Of a stretch of 58,052 nucleotides of DNA, positions 1 to 8,859 are shown piece by piece. Origin of the DNA: an uncultured Vampirovibrio sp. (GTDB lineage Bacteria; Cyanobacteriota; Vampirovibrionia; Gastranaerophilales; Gastranaerophilaceae); the NCBI GenBank assembly GCA_910583725.1, contig CAJTXZ010000020.1:1-58052 (forward strand), given 5' to 3'. The position numbers and the translations under genes are program-made. Under the pieces are notes generated by a model that saw only the letters and a list, made by a program, of their open reading frames with translations, ran no database searches and had not been told where the DNA came from. How positions within the stretch are numbered: position 1 is the stretch's first letter; the number at the start of each line of letters is the position of its first letter.

Positions 1-46
1 TAAGTTTAAGGAATAAGATATGACAATTAAATCATTGTTTATAAGT

Positions 47-65
47 TCCTGAAACAAGTTCAGGA
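47..65. repeat. short palindrome of REP type
   Basis: Arms TCCTGAA (47-53) and TTCAGGA (59-65) form a perfect 7-bp stem with a 5-base loop. A half copy (CAAGTTCAGGAT) occurs at about 184-195. Short palindromes of this form are common intergenic repeats in bacteria; no function can be assigned. Confidence 0.4.
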
Positions 66-255
66 TGACGTGTTAATTAAAAGAAATTCTATGGCAATTA
101 ATTTAAAAAACAGTTATCTAATAAGTTTCTATGGGAAACAAGACATTTTGCATGAAAACAAAATTCGGCAAAAGCAGGTAAACAAGTTCAGGATAATGAT
201 AGAGTGCTAAGCCAAGCATAGCCAAGTTCAACCTGCGCTATGACTCCTATCAATA

Positions 256-292
256 GCTCCGCTCGTTTGCACATTGCAAACTCGCTGGGAGC
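256..292. repeat. stem-loop, 7-bp inner and 5-bp outer stem
   Basis: GTTTGCA (265-271) pairs perfectly with TGCAAAC (275-281) over a 3-base loop. GCTCC (256-260) pairs with GGAGC (288-292) outside it. There is no U-tract, so it is not an obvious terminator. It may be a repeat unit or the end of an unrecognised RNA. Confidence 0.4.
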
Positions 293-325
293 CCTGCAAA
301 TATTTTTTTAGATGAACAACTTTTC

Positions 326-360
326 GGGGCGCTTTTTCGTAACCTTTAAGCGCCTCTTTT
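326..360 (+). terminator. intrinsic terminator-like hairpin
   Basis: A stem of nine pairs (326-334 with 348-356, core GGCGCTT/AAGCGCC) is followed by TTTT at 357-360. It would end a plus-strand transcript arriving from left of the window. Confidence 0.6.
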
Positions 361-605
361 CTTCTAAGAATTTAAAAAACAAAAATGAAAAATATATAAA
401 TAAATTTGAATTTATGGAAACAAAACTTTACATTTCAAAAAAATTTTTTGAAAATTGTTTTACAGTCTGAAAGCCAATAAGGTTAGTAATTTATAACCGC
501 ATTTTAATTATAAATTTATACAAATGTACTAATTCTTATGGCTTATATTTTAATTAGTTTTGTGATATAAAAAATGTATCAGAATTATTATGGAGGCAAT
601 TTAAT

Positions 606-2339
606 ATGGGTCAAAAAACAGTCGGGCAGTTTGTGTTTATGCTGCACTCGCACCTTCCCTATTACAGAATGGCCGGAATGTGGCCTTTCGGAGAAGAAAA
701 CCTTTATGAATGTATGGCTGAAACCTATGTGCCATTGTTAAATATGATTGCAGAATTATATGATGAAGGCATAAAGGCAAAACTAACCGTGGGCATAACC
801 CCAATTTTAGCCGAACAATTGAATGACGAACACTTAAAGCAAGGCTTTATAGATTATCTTGACAGCAGAATAAAGGCTGTATCAGGCGATTTAGAAAGAT
901 ACCCAGACCCAGAAGTTGCCCATTCACAGCACCTTAAATACCTTGCAAAATACTATTTTGACTGGTTTAACCATATTAAAGACCTGTTTATAAATAAATT
1001 TAACAAAGATTTAATTGCAGGTTTTAAAAAATATCAAGAACTTGACTGTATCGAAATAACAACATCCGGCGCAACGCACGGTTTTTCACCGCTTCTTGCA
1101 ACGGACACAAATCTTAATGCTCAATTCAAAGTTGGTTCAGACACCACAAAAAGATTTTTTGGCAAAAAAGCAAAAGGATGCTGGTTGCCGGAATGCGCTT
1201 ACAGACAAGGATATGAGTTTACAGGCAAGGATGGAAAGAAAAAATGGCGCCCTGCAATAGAAGTTACTCTTCAAAATAACGATATTGAGTATTTCTTTAC
1301 AGAATCACACGTAATAGAAGGCGGAAATTCCATCGGAAACAGAAGAAGAATCGGAGTTTACGGAAACATAGAATACATTCCTCTGCCGCAAAGAGAAGCA
1401 ACAGGATACGACACATATAGTGCATACTGGCTTCCCGATGCGCAGGTTGCTGTGATGGGCAGAAATGACAGAGCTGGTTTTCAGGTATGGTCTGCAGCAG
1501 ATGGCTACCCGGGAGACGGCTGCTATAGAGAATTCCACAGAAAAGACCCTAATTCCGGAATGCATTATTGGAGAATAACATCATCCTCAACAGATTTAGG
1601 GGATAAAATGCTATACGATCCTGTTCTTGCAATGAATCAGGTAAATTCTAATTCAGATCACTATACAACCTTGATTTATCATCTTTTGAATGATTACAGA
1701 ATTACACACAATGACAAACAAGGTCTGTGTATGGTTTCATTTGATACTGAATTATACGGCCACTGGTGGTTTGAAGGGGTTGAATTTATCAAACAGGTTA
1801 TTAAAAAACTGGCACAGCACCTGCCTGAAGTTGAAAGAATGACAGCAGGAGAGTATTTAAAGGCTCACCCACCGACAGATGCAATTCAAATTCCTGAATC
1901 AAGCTGGGGACAGGGCGGACACTTCTGGGTATGGCAAAACCATTTAACAGAATGGATGTGGCCGATTATCCATGCCTGCGAAAAAAGGATAATAGACATT
2001 GTATCAAAATATGAAAAACAGCCGGATGACAAACTTTTAATGCGCGCTCTAAACCAGCTTGCACGTGAAAATCTGCTCCTTCAAAGTTCCGACTGGCCGT
2101 TCTTAATCACAACCTGGCAGGCTAAAGACTACGCAACAGACAGATTTAGAGAACATGTCGAAAGATTTGAAAAAATTGCAGATATGATTGAATCAGGTAA
2201 TATCGATGATGCTGCCTTAAAAGAAATCGAATCAATTGACAATTGCTTCTCTGAAATCGACTACAGAGTTTATCTTCCGATAGAAGAAGGGGTTATCCCT
2301 CAACAAGAAGCAAAGCTTGCACCATTGTATGCAGATTAA
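606..2339 (+). CDS. GH57 family 1,4-alpha-glucan branching enzyme
   Basis: A cytoplasmic glycoside hydrolase family 57 protein of 577 residues, close to the length of GH57 glucan branching enzymes, which cut alpha-1,4 chains and make alpha-1,6 branches in glycogen. Visible motifs are HSHLPYY at residues 14-20 (first conserved block), GCWLPECAY around 191-199 with Glu196 at the expected nucleophile position, and FDTELYGHWWFEG around 379-391 with Asp380 at the expected acid/base position. The aromatic stretch HFWVWQN near 440-450 fits the substrate cleft of branching members. GGAGG lies 9-10 bases before the ATG. The gene stands alone and ends at a strong terminator. Branching rather than amylase activity is inferred from motif style. 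Confidence 0.85.
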   Translation: MGQKTVGQFVFMLHSHLPYYRMAGMWPFGEENLYECMAETYVPLLNMIAELYDEGIKAKLTVGITPILAEQLNDEHLKQGFIDYLDSRIKAVSGDLERYPDPEVAHSQHLKYLAKYYFDWFNHIKDLFINKFNKDLIAGFKKYQELDCIEITTSGATHGFSPLLATDTNLNAQFKVGSDTTKRFFGKKAKGCWLPECAYRQGYEFTGKDGKKKWRPAIEVTLQNNDIEYFFTESHVIEGGNSIGNRRRIGVYGNIEYIPLPQREATGYDTYSAYWLPDAQVAVMGRNDRAGFQVWSAADGYPGDGCYREFHRKDPNSGMHYWRITSSSTDLGDKMLYDPVLAMNQVNSNSDHYTTLIYHLLNDYRITHNDKQGLCMVSFDTELYGHWWFEGVEFIKQVIKKLAQHLPEVERMTAGEYLKAHPPTDAIQIPESSWGQGGHFWVWQNHLTEWMWPIIHACEKRIIDIVSKYEKQPDDKLLMRALNQLARENLLLQSSDWPFLITTWQAKDYATDRFREHVERFEKIADMIESGNIDDAALKEIESIDNCFSEIDYRVYLPIEEGVIPQQEAKLAPLYAD

Positions 2340-2357
2340 AAGCATAATAACATTTTA

Positions 2358-2390
2358 TAAAAGCGACCTCAACAGGGTCGCTTTTATTGT
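2358..2390 (+). terminator. intrinsic terminator after the GH57 gene
   Basis: AAAAGCGACC, a six-base loop and GGGTCGCTTTT form a strong stem with a U-rich tail, starting about 20 bases after the GH57 stop codon. Confidence 0.85.
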
Positions 2391-2463
2391 TAAATATTTA
2401 TTAAAGATTAGGAGTTTAGTTTGAGTAGAAACCCCGCATATTCAAAATGAAGAGAGCCGGTAA

Positions 2464-3777
2464 TTATACTCTTTTTACAAGCTCGCCTTTGCTCACCATC
2501 TTGTGCCCCTTAATGTAAACATAATCAGGACGTTCTTTATCTATCACATTTTCATATGTCTCGTCATCATTTAGCTTAAATACATTGAAATCAGCGTCCT
2601 TGCCCTCTTCAAGAGTCCCTATAATATTATCAAGCCTTAATATCTTGGCAGGATATTTAGTCAAATATGTAATAACTTCAAGAGCTGTCAAATTGCCATT
2701 ATTCACATATCTTACCTCGTTTAAAAGGCTTAAATCTTTATTAAACGCAAGACTGTTTGTACCAAAGCCGAATTTTTTCGGAAAATATTTTAAAACTGTA
2801 GAAAAATCCAGCTTTTTATCATGTAAATAATCACTAACCCTTGGGCAATAAGCAAATGAACAATTGTTTTCTTTTAGAATTTCTAAATCTTCCTTAGTTA
2901 AATAATTGCCATAACTTGCTATAATTCTTTTATTAATAACACCAAGTTCATCCAAATAAACAACAGGGCTCACCCCTTTTATATTTGGCTCAAACTTTTT
3001 ATTTCCTGTAAAACTATTCAATATATCCACATCGGAAAAGCCAAATTTTAGCCAATCCATCTCATCCTGGCTTTCAGCAAGACGCACCGTCATTAAAATA
3101 TTATTCTTTTTGCAATATTTCACAAGTGTTTTAAAAAGCCTTTTATGAACTGAGCACACGCTATGCGGCGCTACACCCACAAAGGTATTTTCAGACTTTT
3201 GCTTCAATAATTTATCAATCTTTTTTTGAATTATGCGAAATTCTTCCTTTGAAGAATCAGGCGAATCAGAGAACAATTCAAAGAAAAGATAAGTCTTAAC
3301 GGGAATTTCATTTAACACTTCAAAATACTTGCTTTCCTTTGATAATTGTGCAACACACGTTGTACCGTTTAAGATTGAAAGCTCCAGGCCTTTTTTAAAT
3401 GAATGAATCTTCTCATCCCTGCCAAGACAAAAATACTCACTCAGCAAATTTGCTAGTTTTGAAATAAATGAACTTTTGTGAATTCCTGCTATAAAATAAT
3501 GTTTTTTAAAATTCACAAACATCCTTTTAAGGCACGATTTAAAACCCTTAGATTTAATTTTGCCAATTTCTGTATATTGCAGGTGATTATGCAAATTTAT
3601 AAATCCCGGAGTTATTACAGAATTTCCAAAATCCTTATTGTGCTTTGTTTCACTCAAATTAAAATCTTTTGTCAAAACAATTTGCTGCACTTTACCTTCA
3701 TCCACAATCATTGTAGAATCTTCGTATAAATTGCCGTCTGCAGCTATTATCCATTTTGCACTGTAACTTTTGGACAT
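2464..3777 (-). CDS. amidohydrolase-family protein with lost metal and catalytic residues
   Basis: The 437 residues align from memory with metal-dependent deaminases of the amidohydrolase superfamily (aminofutalosine deaminase, SsnA, MTA/SAH deaminase). The first metal motif is present as HNHLQY (about residue 63-68), and PHSVCSVH (about 210) matches the usual HAPYSV block. Later ligands are altered: the usual T-H-x-x-E-S reads VRLAES, the usual V-H-N reads SYGN, and the catalytic Asp of A-T-D-G reads GTNS. The fold and the C-terminal 'EGKDADFNVF' strand are intact and the frame is open, so this looks like a pseudoenzyme rather than a decayed gene. GGAG lies 11-12 bases before the ATG, and TATAAT is visible near 3825. 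Confidence 0.7.
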   Translation of the reverse strand: MSKSYSAKWIIAADGNLYEDSTMIVDEGKVQQIVLTKDFNLSETKHNKDFGNSVITPGFINLHNHLQYTEIGKIKSKGFKSCLKRMFVNFKKHYFIAGIHKSSFISKLANLLSEYFCLGRDEKIHSFKKGLELSILNGTTCVAQLSKESKYFEVLNEIPVKTYLFFELFSDSPDSSKEEFRIIQKKIDKLLKQKSENTFVGVAPHSVCSVHKRLFKTLVKYCKKNNILMTVRLAESQDEMDWLKFGFSDVDILNSFTGNKKFEPNIKGVSPVVYLDELGVINKRIIASYGNYLTKEDLEILKENNCSFAYCPRVSDYLHDKKLDFSTVLKYFPKKFGFGTNSLAFNKDLSLLNEVRYVNNGNLTALEVITYLTKYPAKILRLDNIIGTLEEGKDADFNVFKLNDDETYENVIDKERPDYVYIKGHKMVSKGELVKRV

Positions 3778-3915
3778 TTCTTTTTACTCCGTCCCTTGTA
3801 GTTCGCCCGTTAAAGTTAAAATTTTATTATAATAAATTTTTTAGATAAATGCAATTGGTAAAATTCAAAAAATAACAGTGTTCTGCATAATACTTAACGT
3901 AATAGTAAGTTCCTA

Positions 3916-5301
3916 TCACTTCACAAGCCTTAATTTTCTTGATTCAAGAATATAAGAATTGAGAATTGCAATATTTATCCAAAAAATTATTTGAAGTTGC
4001 GGACGGTACCATACTGTGTCAAAAAAGCCATGCGCCATTGTAGAAATAATGGTTAGAGCTGTTATAAAAACAATAACCCTTGAAAAAAAGGGTACAGCGT
4101 CATCTTTAAACATTTTTATGGCCTTATATACAGCATAAAAAATAAACATAACAAAAAACAACAAGGCAAATATTCCGCTTTCAACAGCCACTTCTAAAGG
4201 CACACAATAGGCTCCAAGAGCGTCAAAACCGGTTTTCATATAAAGGCCGTATATTTCCCTAAAATTTAAATTTCCAAGGCCAATACCGACAAAAGGGTTA
4301 TCTTGAAACATCCTGACTGCCGCTTCATAAACATTCATCCTAAAAGAAATAGAAGAATCTCCCCTAAAATGAAAAATCGAAGCGAACCTTCTTGATATAG
4401 ACGGTGTGACAGCAATAATGCCGACTGCCGCTACTGCAAGCGCCGTTAAGATATTCTTATACCGTTTTTTTATATTTTTAAATCCGCCGTAAACTTTCTT
4501 AACATAGAAATTCAAGCCATAAAATAAAAGTCCGAAAAATGCTATTAAACCAAGGTATGCACCACGGCAGCCTGTAAATATTATTGCAACAATATTTAAG
4601 ACAAAGAGCCCTGCAAATATTCCCATACGCATTTTATCTTTTTTTGCAAAATTAAGAACAAAAAAAGTAAAAACGCTTGATAACCCGACAATTAAATATC
4701 CTCCTAAAAGATTGGGGTTTGACGGATTTAAAGTACCAAAAGAACGCGACAATAGCTGGTTTTCATTAGACATATGAGACGTATCTACCCAGCCTGCAAG
4801 GGCCTCAACCTTATTAAAATGCTGAAATACTGCAACAACGCTTTCATAAGACATAATAAGACCGATTAAAAATATGGTTGGAAGGATTTTCTTTTTGTTG
4901 TTTAAGAAAAAATAAACACTTGAAAAATAAAACAAAAAATATACTACACTTTTAAAAAAGCCCTTAAGACTTAGCAAGAATAGCGTTGAGCCCATCAAAG
5001 AAACAATTATAAACAAAAAATAGATGATAAAAAATACATCTAACTTAGAGATTTTAACAGTTTCGCCCTTTTTAAATAAAAGTCTGAAAAAATTCAAAAT
5101 ACAAAAAATAAGCGCAAGAGCACCAATGGCGCCGCTTGATAAAAACGATGTTGATATTATCGTTAAAATGAACATTATCCATATTAAAAAATCTATACGG
5201 CAAAAAAGTAAACTATCCCGAAAAAATGCCGCCAAATTAGAATTTTGTAATCTGCATAAAGCTCTATTCAATAAATTTAAGAATAAACTATTAGTGAACA
5301 T
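3916..5301 (-). CDS. O-antigen ligase/polymerase family membrane protein
   Basis: A very hydrophobic protein of 461 residues with about ten predicted membrane helices and the Wzy_C/WaaL-type central block: the RGAYLGL segment near residue 245 and the periplasmic NPFVGIGLGNLNF motif near 340. Such proteins join or polymerise lipid-linked glycans at the periplasmic face. Its ATG overlaps the end of the DUF4330 gene by 11 bases, so it is probably translated with it, and the RfaE-like kinase is in the same transcript. This supports a role in surface-polysaccharide assembly. Ligase and polymerase cannot be told apart from sequence alone. Confidence 0.75.
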   Translation of the reverse strand: MFTNSLFLNLLNRALCRLQNSNLAAFFRDSLLFCRIDFLIWIMFILTIISTSFLSSGAIGALALIFCILNFFRLLFKKGETVKISKLDVFFIIYFLFIIVSLMGSTLFLLSLKGFFKSVVYFLFYFSSVYFFLNNKKKILPTIFLIGLIMSYESVVAVFQHFNKVEALAGWVDTSHMSNENQLLSRSFGTLNPSNPNLLGGYLIVGLSSVFTFFVLNFAKKDKMRMGIFAGLFVLNIVAIIFTGCRGAYLGLIAFFGLLFYGLNFYVKKVYGGFKNIKKRYKNILTALAVAAVGIIAVTPSISRRFASIFHFRGDSSISFRMNVYEAAVRMFQDNPFVGIGLGNLNFREIYGLYMKTGFDALGAYCVPLEVAVESGIFALLFFVMFIFYAVYKAIKMFKDDAVPFFSRVIVFITALTIISTMAHGFFDTVWYRPQLQIIFWINIAILNSYILESRKLRLVK

Positions 5302-5866
5302 CCTGGTTTTTATTCACCTGTTTTTCAATTTCTTTATTCACACTGCCTCCATCTGCTTTTTTTGAAACAGAAATATTTGAGACAATCCCGTTCAGCCTGT
5401 AATCAACGCCTTCAAAAGTCACTGGCAGGCCGATTTTTATCTTGTTTCCGCCAACAACAGCACCATCCTTTGTAATCTTTGCATCATCCTCAACCGTCAC
5501 AAGAAAGTCATAATTAAAAGGAGCAGTTAAATCATCCACAACCTGATAGCCATTTTTCTCGGTAGGAAGCATTACTTTTTTCCTGTCATAATTTACATTG
5601 GTAATTTTAAGCTTTGTATAAGGAACGTTTCTTATGGTAATAAAAGTCTCATCGCCAACTTCAAATGGCGAATTATTACTTGTTACAACAACACCCCTGA
5701 AGTATACTTCAATATCTACTTTTGTACTTGCTTCAATTTGCTTTGAAGACGTTGCCCTTTTACCCAAAAACGTCACAGCGCCTACAATCAAAGCAATCAA
5801 AATAATTACGGTTATAATAATATCAAGAGGCCTTAATTTCTTTAATAAGCTTAAAATCTTGTCCAA
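5291..5866 (-). CDS. DUF4330 domain protein
   Basis: One N-terminal membrane helix (hydrophobic stretch beginning about 15 residues in) is followed by a beta-rich domain. Its KIKIGLPVTFEGVDY block and early 'VEVYFRG' strand match DUF4330, a family I know mainly from cyanobacteria. Its function is unknown. I place the start at TTG (5866): it has AAGGAG seven bases upstream and begins one base after the stop codon of the preceding kinase gene. A longer reading from a GTG at 5896 would overlap that gene by 29 bases and lacks a ribosome site. The operon context suggests a role in envelope glycan assembly. Confidence 0.7.
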   Translation of the reverse strand: MDKILSLLKKLRPLDIIITVIILIALIVGAVTFLGKRATSSKQIEASTKVDIEVYFRGVVVTSNNSPFEVGDETFITIRNVPYTKLKITNVNYDRKKVMLPTEKNGYQVVDDLTAPFNYDFLVTVEDDAKITKDGAVVGGNKIKIGLPVTFEGVDYRLNGIVSNISVSKKADGGSVNKEIEKQVNKNQDVH

Positions 5867-5867
5867 T

Positions 5868-6884
5868 CTAAATCTCCTTAATGTTATTAAGTTCACTTTT
5901 TAATTCATCTAAATTTGTAGTGTGGCAGCCAAATTGTCTAATAACAATACTAGCAGCCAAATTTCCAATCACCATCGCATTTTCAGGGCTCATGCCGGCA
6001 CAAAGAGCAAGTGTAAAGGCGGCCACAACAGTATCTCCAGCCCCAGTTACATCAAAGACTTCCTTTTTATTAAATGCAGGAATCTTTGTCATCACAGGTG
6101 CTTGAGCGCTATTGTTGAAAAGCACCATCCCTTTTTCACCGCGTGTAATAAGAGCATATTTTAAATCAAGTCTTTTAGACAGTTCTTCTCCTGCTTTTTT
6201 AAGGGAATCTTCATCATTAATAAAATAGCCTAAAAATTTCTCACTGTCAGGCTGATTAGGAGTAATCGCCGTAACGCCCCTATATTTTTCCATATCTTTT
6301 TGAATATCTGCAACAATTATTTTATTATACGCCTTTGCAGTTTCAATAGCAGTCTTTATAACATTTTCCGTCAAACAGCCAAGATGGTAATCCGATAAAA
6401 TCACACCATCGTACATAGGCACTGCTTTTTTAATATTCTCAACAATCTTTTCTTCAATTTCAGTTGATAAAGGGGTTTTGGTCTGTCTGTCAATTCTTAC
6501 TATCTGCTGCGTAATACTTTGCGAGCAGGAGCCTGAAATCCTTGTTTTTGTAGTAGTTTTACGCGATTTATCAACAACCATAAAATCAGTGTTTATTTTT
6601 GCCTTATTTAAGGCCTCAATTAAAACACCGCCGTAATAATCATCACCCAAAACACCTATTGCGCCAGCCTTGCCACAATTAAGCGCAGAAATATTATTTG
6701 CAGCGTTTGAAGCAGTGCCAAGTATTATCTTGGTTTCAGAATGCTGCAAAATTAGAACCGGAGCTTCTCTTGAAATTCTCTCTGTTTGCCCGAAAACCAT
6801 TTCATCAATAGCAAAATCGCCAATTATAAGAATCTTCGGGTCTTTTAATCTATCCAGATTTTTAAGAATTTCCATCTTTTCCAT
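5868..6884 (-). CDS. rfaE1: PfkB/RfaE-type heptose-7-phosphate kinase-like protein
   Basis: At 338 residues this matches domain I of HldE/RfaE, the ribokinase-fold kinase that phosphorylates D-glycero-D-manno-heptose 7-phosphate in ADP-heptose synthesis. Evidence includes the early 'RISREAPVLIL' block (family R-I-S-P-E-A-P-V), GTASNAANN, the QQIVRID segment, and the GAGDTVVAAF anion-hole motif with the catalytic Asp near residue 285. The nucleotidyltransferase domain is absent, so this is the single-domain form. It leads an operon with the DUF4330 and O-antigen ligase genes. A TAAAAT box ends six bases before the ATG, suggesting a nearly leaderless transcript. Another sugar substrate is possible. 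Confidence 0.75.
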   Translation of the reverse strand: MEKMEILKNLDRLKDPKILIIGDFAIDEMVFGQTERISREAPVLILQHSETKIILGTASNAANNISALNCGKAGAIGVLGDDYYGGVLIEALNKAKINTDFMVVDKSRKTTTKTRISGSCSQSITQQIVRIDRQTKTPLSTEIEEKIVENIKKAVPMYDGVILSDYHLGCLTENVIKTAIETAKAYNKIIVADIQKDMEKYRGVTAITPNQPDSEKFLGYFINDEDSLKKAGEELSKRLDLKYALITRGEKGMVLFNNSAQAPVMTKIPAFNKKEVFDVTGAGDTVVAAFTLALCAGMSPENAMVIGNLAASIVIRQFGCHTTNLDELKSELNNIKEI

Positions 6885-6952
6885 AAAAAAATTTTATCAC
6901 AAAATTAAATAGCAAATAAAAACTTTTACAGGTTTTATTTAAATACAAAACC

Positions 6953-7516
6953 ATGAAGATAAACAAAAATGACAGCGGAATAAATTTTGGACGCGCAATA
7001 GTACTAAAACCAGCTCAGGGTAATAATTTTGCGCCAAATGCTCTTGCAAGAGGGGGCTCGCTAAAAGAGCTGCAAAGCATATTAAACGGCGGCAAATCTG
7101 CAATATATTCAAAGGTTGAAGCAAGAAAAATCGTAAGATTCTTTGAAAAAATCCTCAAAGACTATAAAAACAAAAGCGGCATACTAATAAAACAGTGCTA
7201 TGAGAACATAATACTCCTTTCAGGAAATGACGCAAAAAAGATAAGACAGCTTGAAGTCTTAAAAAATCACAAGCCGGACGGTTCTAACATCAAAATAGAA
7301 AAAGCAATAAAATTAATGAAAGAAAACGGTTCCAAAGGTAAACCCGCAAGCTATATCAATATAGACTTTTCAAGACTAAACGACAAAAAAATTAAAAATA
7401 TTTCATACTCAACAATAGAATATCCACACACAAAGCCCAATCCTGACGCATTTTCAGACTATTATTTTACAAATGACTGCACGACCTCTTATGAACAAAT
7501 AGATTTCAGACTCTGA
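6953..7516 (+). CDS. small 'SFG-motif' family protein, unknown function
   Basis: The 187-residue protein has no recognised domain and no signal peptide or membrane helix. It starts MKINKNDSGINFGRAIVLK, a variant of the N-terminal motif seen in several other proteins of this window. The body shares ordered blocks with the proteins at 11388 and 12095: a charged helix, an 'IILLSGNDAKKIRQLE' block near residue 80-96, a G-S-K-G-K-P-A turn near 123, and an IEY strand near 150. It is basic and lysine-rich. It is divergent from the kinase gene and has only a weak ribosome site. Confidence 0.6.
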   Translation: MKINKNDSGINFGRAIVLKPAQGNNFAPNALARGGSLKELQSILNGGKSAIYSKVEARKIVRFFEKILKDYKNKSGILIKQCYENIILLSGNDAKKIRQLEVLKNHKPDGSNIKIEKAIKLMKENGSKGKPASYINIDFSRLNDKKIKNISYSTIEYPHTKPNPDAFSDYYFTNDCTTSYEQIDFRL

Positions 7517-7549
7517 CCTTTGCATTTAAACACTAAAACATTAAACAAG

Positions 7550-8020
7550 CTAAAGCTTTTTTACAAGCTGAACATAGGGCAATTCCTCATAACCGCACCT
7601 TTTATAAACTTCAATAGCTTTTTTATTTGAAGCCTCAGCCTCAAGTCGCATTCTTACAGCTGTATTCCTGTATAAGTTTTCAATGTGATGAAAAAACTTT
7701 GTTGCAATGCCATATCCCCTAAAATCTGGCTTTATAAAAATATCTTCAATCCAAACACAAATGCCGCCTGCCTCCGTTGAATAACTTTTTGAAACTATTG
7801 AATATCCTAAAATTTTCCCGTCATTTTCAAAAACAAATCCTTCAACGAACGGTAAAGAGCTCATGCAATCTTCAATATCACGCTTCAAAACTTCATCAGA
7901 AGCTTTACACAATACACAAGGAGAAGCGTAAAATTCTTTCATCATACCAAAGATTTCATCAAAATCTTCTTGTTTAAAATTTCTTATTTTTAAGTTTATT
8001 TCTTTGTTCACAAGATACAT
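7550..8020 (-). CDS. GNAT-family N-acetyltransferase
   Basis: A complete 156-residue GNAT acetyltransferase fold. The acetyl-CoA pyrophosphate loop is visible as FRGYGIATKFF after the strand VWIEDIFIKPD, around residues 92-112, and the usual C-terminal block is ASNKKAIEVYKRCGYEE. The acyl acceptor cannot be predicted; candidates are small amines, antibiotics or protein N-termini. A small gene at 8035-8244 lies 14 bases upstream on the same strand, so the two are probably co-transcribed. Confidence 0.8.
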   Translation of the reverse strand: MYLVNKEINLKIRNFKQEDFDEIFGMMKEFYASPCVLCKASDEVLKRDIEDCMSSLPFVEGFVFENDGKILGYSIVSKSYSTEAGGICVWIEDIFIKPDFRGYGIATKFFHHIENLYRNTAVRMRLEAEASNKKAIEVYKRCGYEELPYVQLVKKL

Positions 8021-8034
8021 ATTAACACAAAGAG

Positions 8035-8244
8035 CTATAAAGACATATTATCAGCAATTCTTGCAATTTCATCCTGCTTTTTTACAATAGATACAGTCTT
8101 TTCAAGCAAAAGATTAATTAAAATTACAGCCTCATTATTATCTTCGGCATAATTCTCTAAAAGACAATTCAAAACACCTTTTATTTGCTTAGCCTCTGTC
8201 ATAGATTTTAAAGCACACAAACTAATTTCATCAAGCGCAGACAA
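8035..8244 (-). CDS. small alpha-helical protein, unknown
   Basis: A 69-residue, all-helical, acidic protein that I do not recognise. It reads from TTG with AAAGGA six bases upstream, which is the best available start. There is no membrane segment. It is followed after 14 bases by the GNAT acetyltransferase, so it may be its partner or a small regulator. The reading is supported by the ribosome site and compact spacing only. Confidence 0.5.
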   Translation of the reverse strand: MSALDEISLCALKSMTEAKQIKGVLNCLLENYAEDNNEAVILINLLLEKTVSIVKKQDEIARIADNMSL

Positions 8245-8351
8245 AGTTTTTCCTTTCTGTAATATTTATTATTTTTTGACATTTATTTATGTCGAACGAA
8301 ATTAAATAATTTACATTATAGGCAGCTCACTATTTCTTGTCAATAGTATTG

Positions 8352-8357
8352 TATAAT
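8352..8357 (+). promoter_or_regulatory. -10 box placed for a leaderless transcript
   Basis: A perfect TATAAT ends seven bases before the ATG at 8365, so the expected transcription start falls at or next to the start codon. No clear -35 box or ribosome site is present. Confidence 0.4.
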
Positions 8358-8364
8358 CCGTTTT

Positions 8365-8586
8365 ATGAAAATGAATGCTAATACGCAAATACGAATGCTT
8401 TTACTACAAAAAGGCCTAAATATTTCAAAGCTTGCAGAACTTTTATCTAAAAAGACCGGCAAGCCTTGCAGCAGACAAAATCTTTCAAATAAATTAAGAG
8501 GCGGCACCATACGATATGATGAAATGCTGATTATAGCAGACATTTTGGGATATAATATAAAGTTTGAAGAAAATAATAAAATATGA
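8365..8586 (+). CDS. small helix-turn-helix protein, first of tandem pair
   Basis: A 73-residue single-domain DNA-binding protein of XRE-like type. A helix-turn-helix is suggested by the run from 'LNISKLAELLSKKTG' to 'SRQNLSNKLRGG' (residues about 18-47), followed by a conserved 'ADILGYNIKF' helix-strand. It overlaps the next gene by four bases (ATGA), so the two are translationally coupled. The paralogue next door is about two-thirds identical. It probably acts as a small transcription regulator; no target is known. Confidence 0.65.
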   Translation: MKMNANTQIRMLLLQKGLNISKLAELLSKKTGKPCSRQNLSNKLRGGTIRYDEMLIIADILGYNIKFEENNKI

Positions 8587-8795
8587 CAATGAATGCCAAT
8601 ACACAAATCAGGGTGCTTTTAGCCCAAAAACATTTAAATATAACAAAGCTTGCCAGACTTATATCTGAAAAAACAGGAAAGCCTTGCAGTAAACAAAATC
8701 TTTCAAATAAGTTAAGAAACGGAACCGTGCGATACGACGGAATGCTCGTCATTGCTGATATTCTAGGATTTAAAATAGAATTTAGCGAAAAATAA
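8583..8795 (+). CDS. small helix-turn-helix protein, second of tandem pair
   Basis: A 70-residue paralogue of the preceding protein, with the same MNANTQIR start, the same putative helix-turn-helix (LNITKLARLISEKTG to SKQNLSNKLRNG) and the same C-terminal 'ADILGFKIEF'. Its start codon overlaps the stop of the first copy (ATGA). The pair looks like a recent tandem duplication kept as two open frames, perhaps forming a heterodimer. Confidence 0.65.
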   Translation: MTMNANTQIRVLLAQKHLNITKLARLISEKTGKPCSKQNLSNKLRNGTVRYDGMLVIADILGFKIEFSEK

Positions 8796-8859
8796 TGTAA
8801 ATAAAATTATAAAGACAGGCTTTAATCAATATTCATTGTTTAAAAGCGATTTAAAGATT

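Larger units (their letters stand above)
1..605. other. intergenic region at left edge with repeats and hairpins
   Basis: No convincing gene is visible in these 605 bases. The region holds a short palindrome at 47-65 (TCCTGAA, five-base loop, TTCAGGA), whose right half recurs near 184-195. It also holds a GC-richer stem-loop at 256-292 and a terminator-like hairpin at 326-360. The remainder is AT-rich and contains the leader of the branching-enzyme gene. Confidence 0.6.
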
